Below are positions 63,918-64,000 of a DNA stretch of 64,000 nucleotides, piece by piece (the first letter of the stretch is position 1; each line of letters begins with the position of its first letter). The notes under the pieces were generated by a model. That model was not told the origin of the DNA and ran no database searches. It was given only the letters and a program-made list of their open reading frames with translations. The position numbers and the translations under genes are program-made. Source of the stretch: Sphingobium sp. DEHP117 (GTDB lineage Bacteria; Pseudomonadota; Alphaproteobacteria; Sphingomonadales; Sphingomonadaceae); contig NZ_JAPFBJ010000001.1 in the NCBI RefSeq assembly GCF_030867385.1, forward strand, positions 310,001-374,000, given 5' to 3'.

Positions 63918-64000
63918 ATGAGCAGAGAATTTTGGCTTGCCGAGGTGGCGCACAGCAAAGTCGGACTGAGGATGCCCCGCCGCATCTCTTCCGGCCTTGG
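63918..64000 (+). CDS. Possible start of a gene cut by the window edge
   Basis: An open frame runs from ATG 63918 (MSREFWLAEVAHSKVG) to the end of the window, after a GGAG-bearing leader. A second frame from 63902 is also open. With only about 27 codons neither can be assigned a function. The 188 bases before it, after the permease start, should hold divergent promoters. Confidence 0.25.
   Translation, partial: MSREFWLAEVAHSKVGLRMPRRISSGL

Overview
The window is 64 kb of GC-rich chromosome from an alphaproteobacterium, most likely a sphingomonad (order Sphingomonadales). Supporting signs are a serine palmitoyltransferase gene next to a dedicated acyl carrier protein and a putative ceramide reductase, a secreted protein with a PEPxxWA-type C-terminal sorting tail, a CarD regulator, DUF6456, DUF1178 and TIGR02300 proteins, and a Suv3-like helicase. 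Most of the window is dense housekeeping DNA with ATGA/GTGA stop-start overlaps. GC-driven antisense reading frames are abundant and were discarded.

Layout. 0-3.9 kb: DUF6456 protein, methyltransferase, ComF, glutaredoxin, nitrilase-family amidase, DUF1178. 3.9-9.4 kb: a mobile patch between tRNA-Arg(CCT) and tRNA-Ala(GGC). It holds a headless serine recombinase, a complete IS21-family element (istA/istB) and a large tyrosine recombinase whose 5' end is made of IS sequence. 9.5-16.4 kb: TIGR02300, aroA, an odd secreted protein, a CBU_0592-type membrane protein, cmk, rpsA, ihfB. 16.4-16.7 kb: a tRNA-Leu(UAA) gene interrupted by a 243-nt group I intron. 16.8-24.7 kb: rlmN, an iron-permease-like protein, a non-canonical NRAMP, dnaN, glutaminyl cyclase, ygfZ, dihydroorotase. 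24.7-31 kb: amtB, acetyltransferase, fatty acid desaturase, lptG/lptF. 31-33.7 kb: DUF2141, a diacylglycerol-kinase-like enzyme and a bacterial Tam41-like CDP-DAG synthase candidate. 33.7-45 kb: hybrid histidine kinase, sphingolipid genes (spt-acp-reductase) running behind obgE-proB, a PEP-CTERM di-heme peroxidase, rplU-rpmA. 45-52.6 kb: hemB, M23 peptidase, Suv3-like helicase, S4 protein, ferredoxin, carD. 52.8-54.2 kb: IS1380-family transposase. 54.2-64 kb: pepN, an epimerase-like protein, ssb, Fur-type-regulated feoAB, two transporters.

How the genes fit together. Envelope lipid supply is a recurring theme: sphingoid base synthesis (spt, acp, putative cerR), LPS export (lptFG), a desaturase, and a PA to CDP-DAG module. 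Metal handling is a second theme: feoAB under a Fur-like box, an iron-permease-like protein and an NRAMP relative. The most notable items are the self-splicing intron in tRNA-Leu, the lipid kinase/Tam41-like pair, the recombinase remnants joined to IS21 ends, and two exact copies of a 14-bp CACGTG-centred palindrome (about 4.9 kb apart) that resembles parS.

Limits: all calls rest on reading the sequence and recalled family knowledge. No database search, folding or promoter prediction was run.
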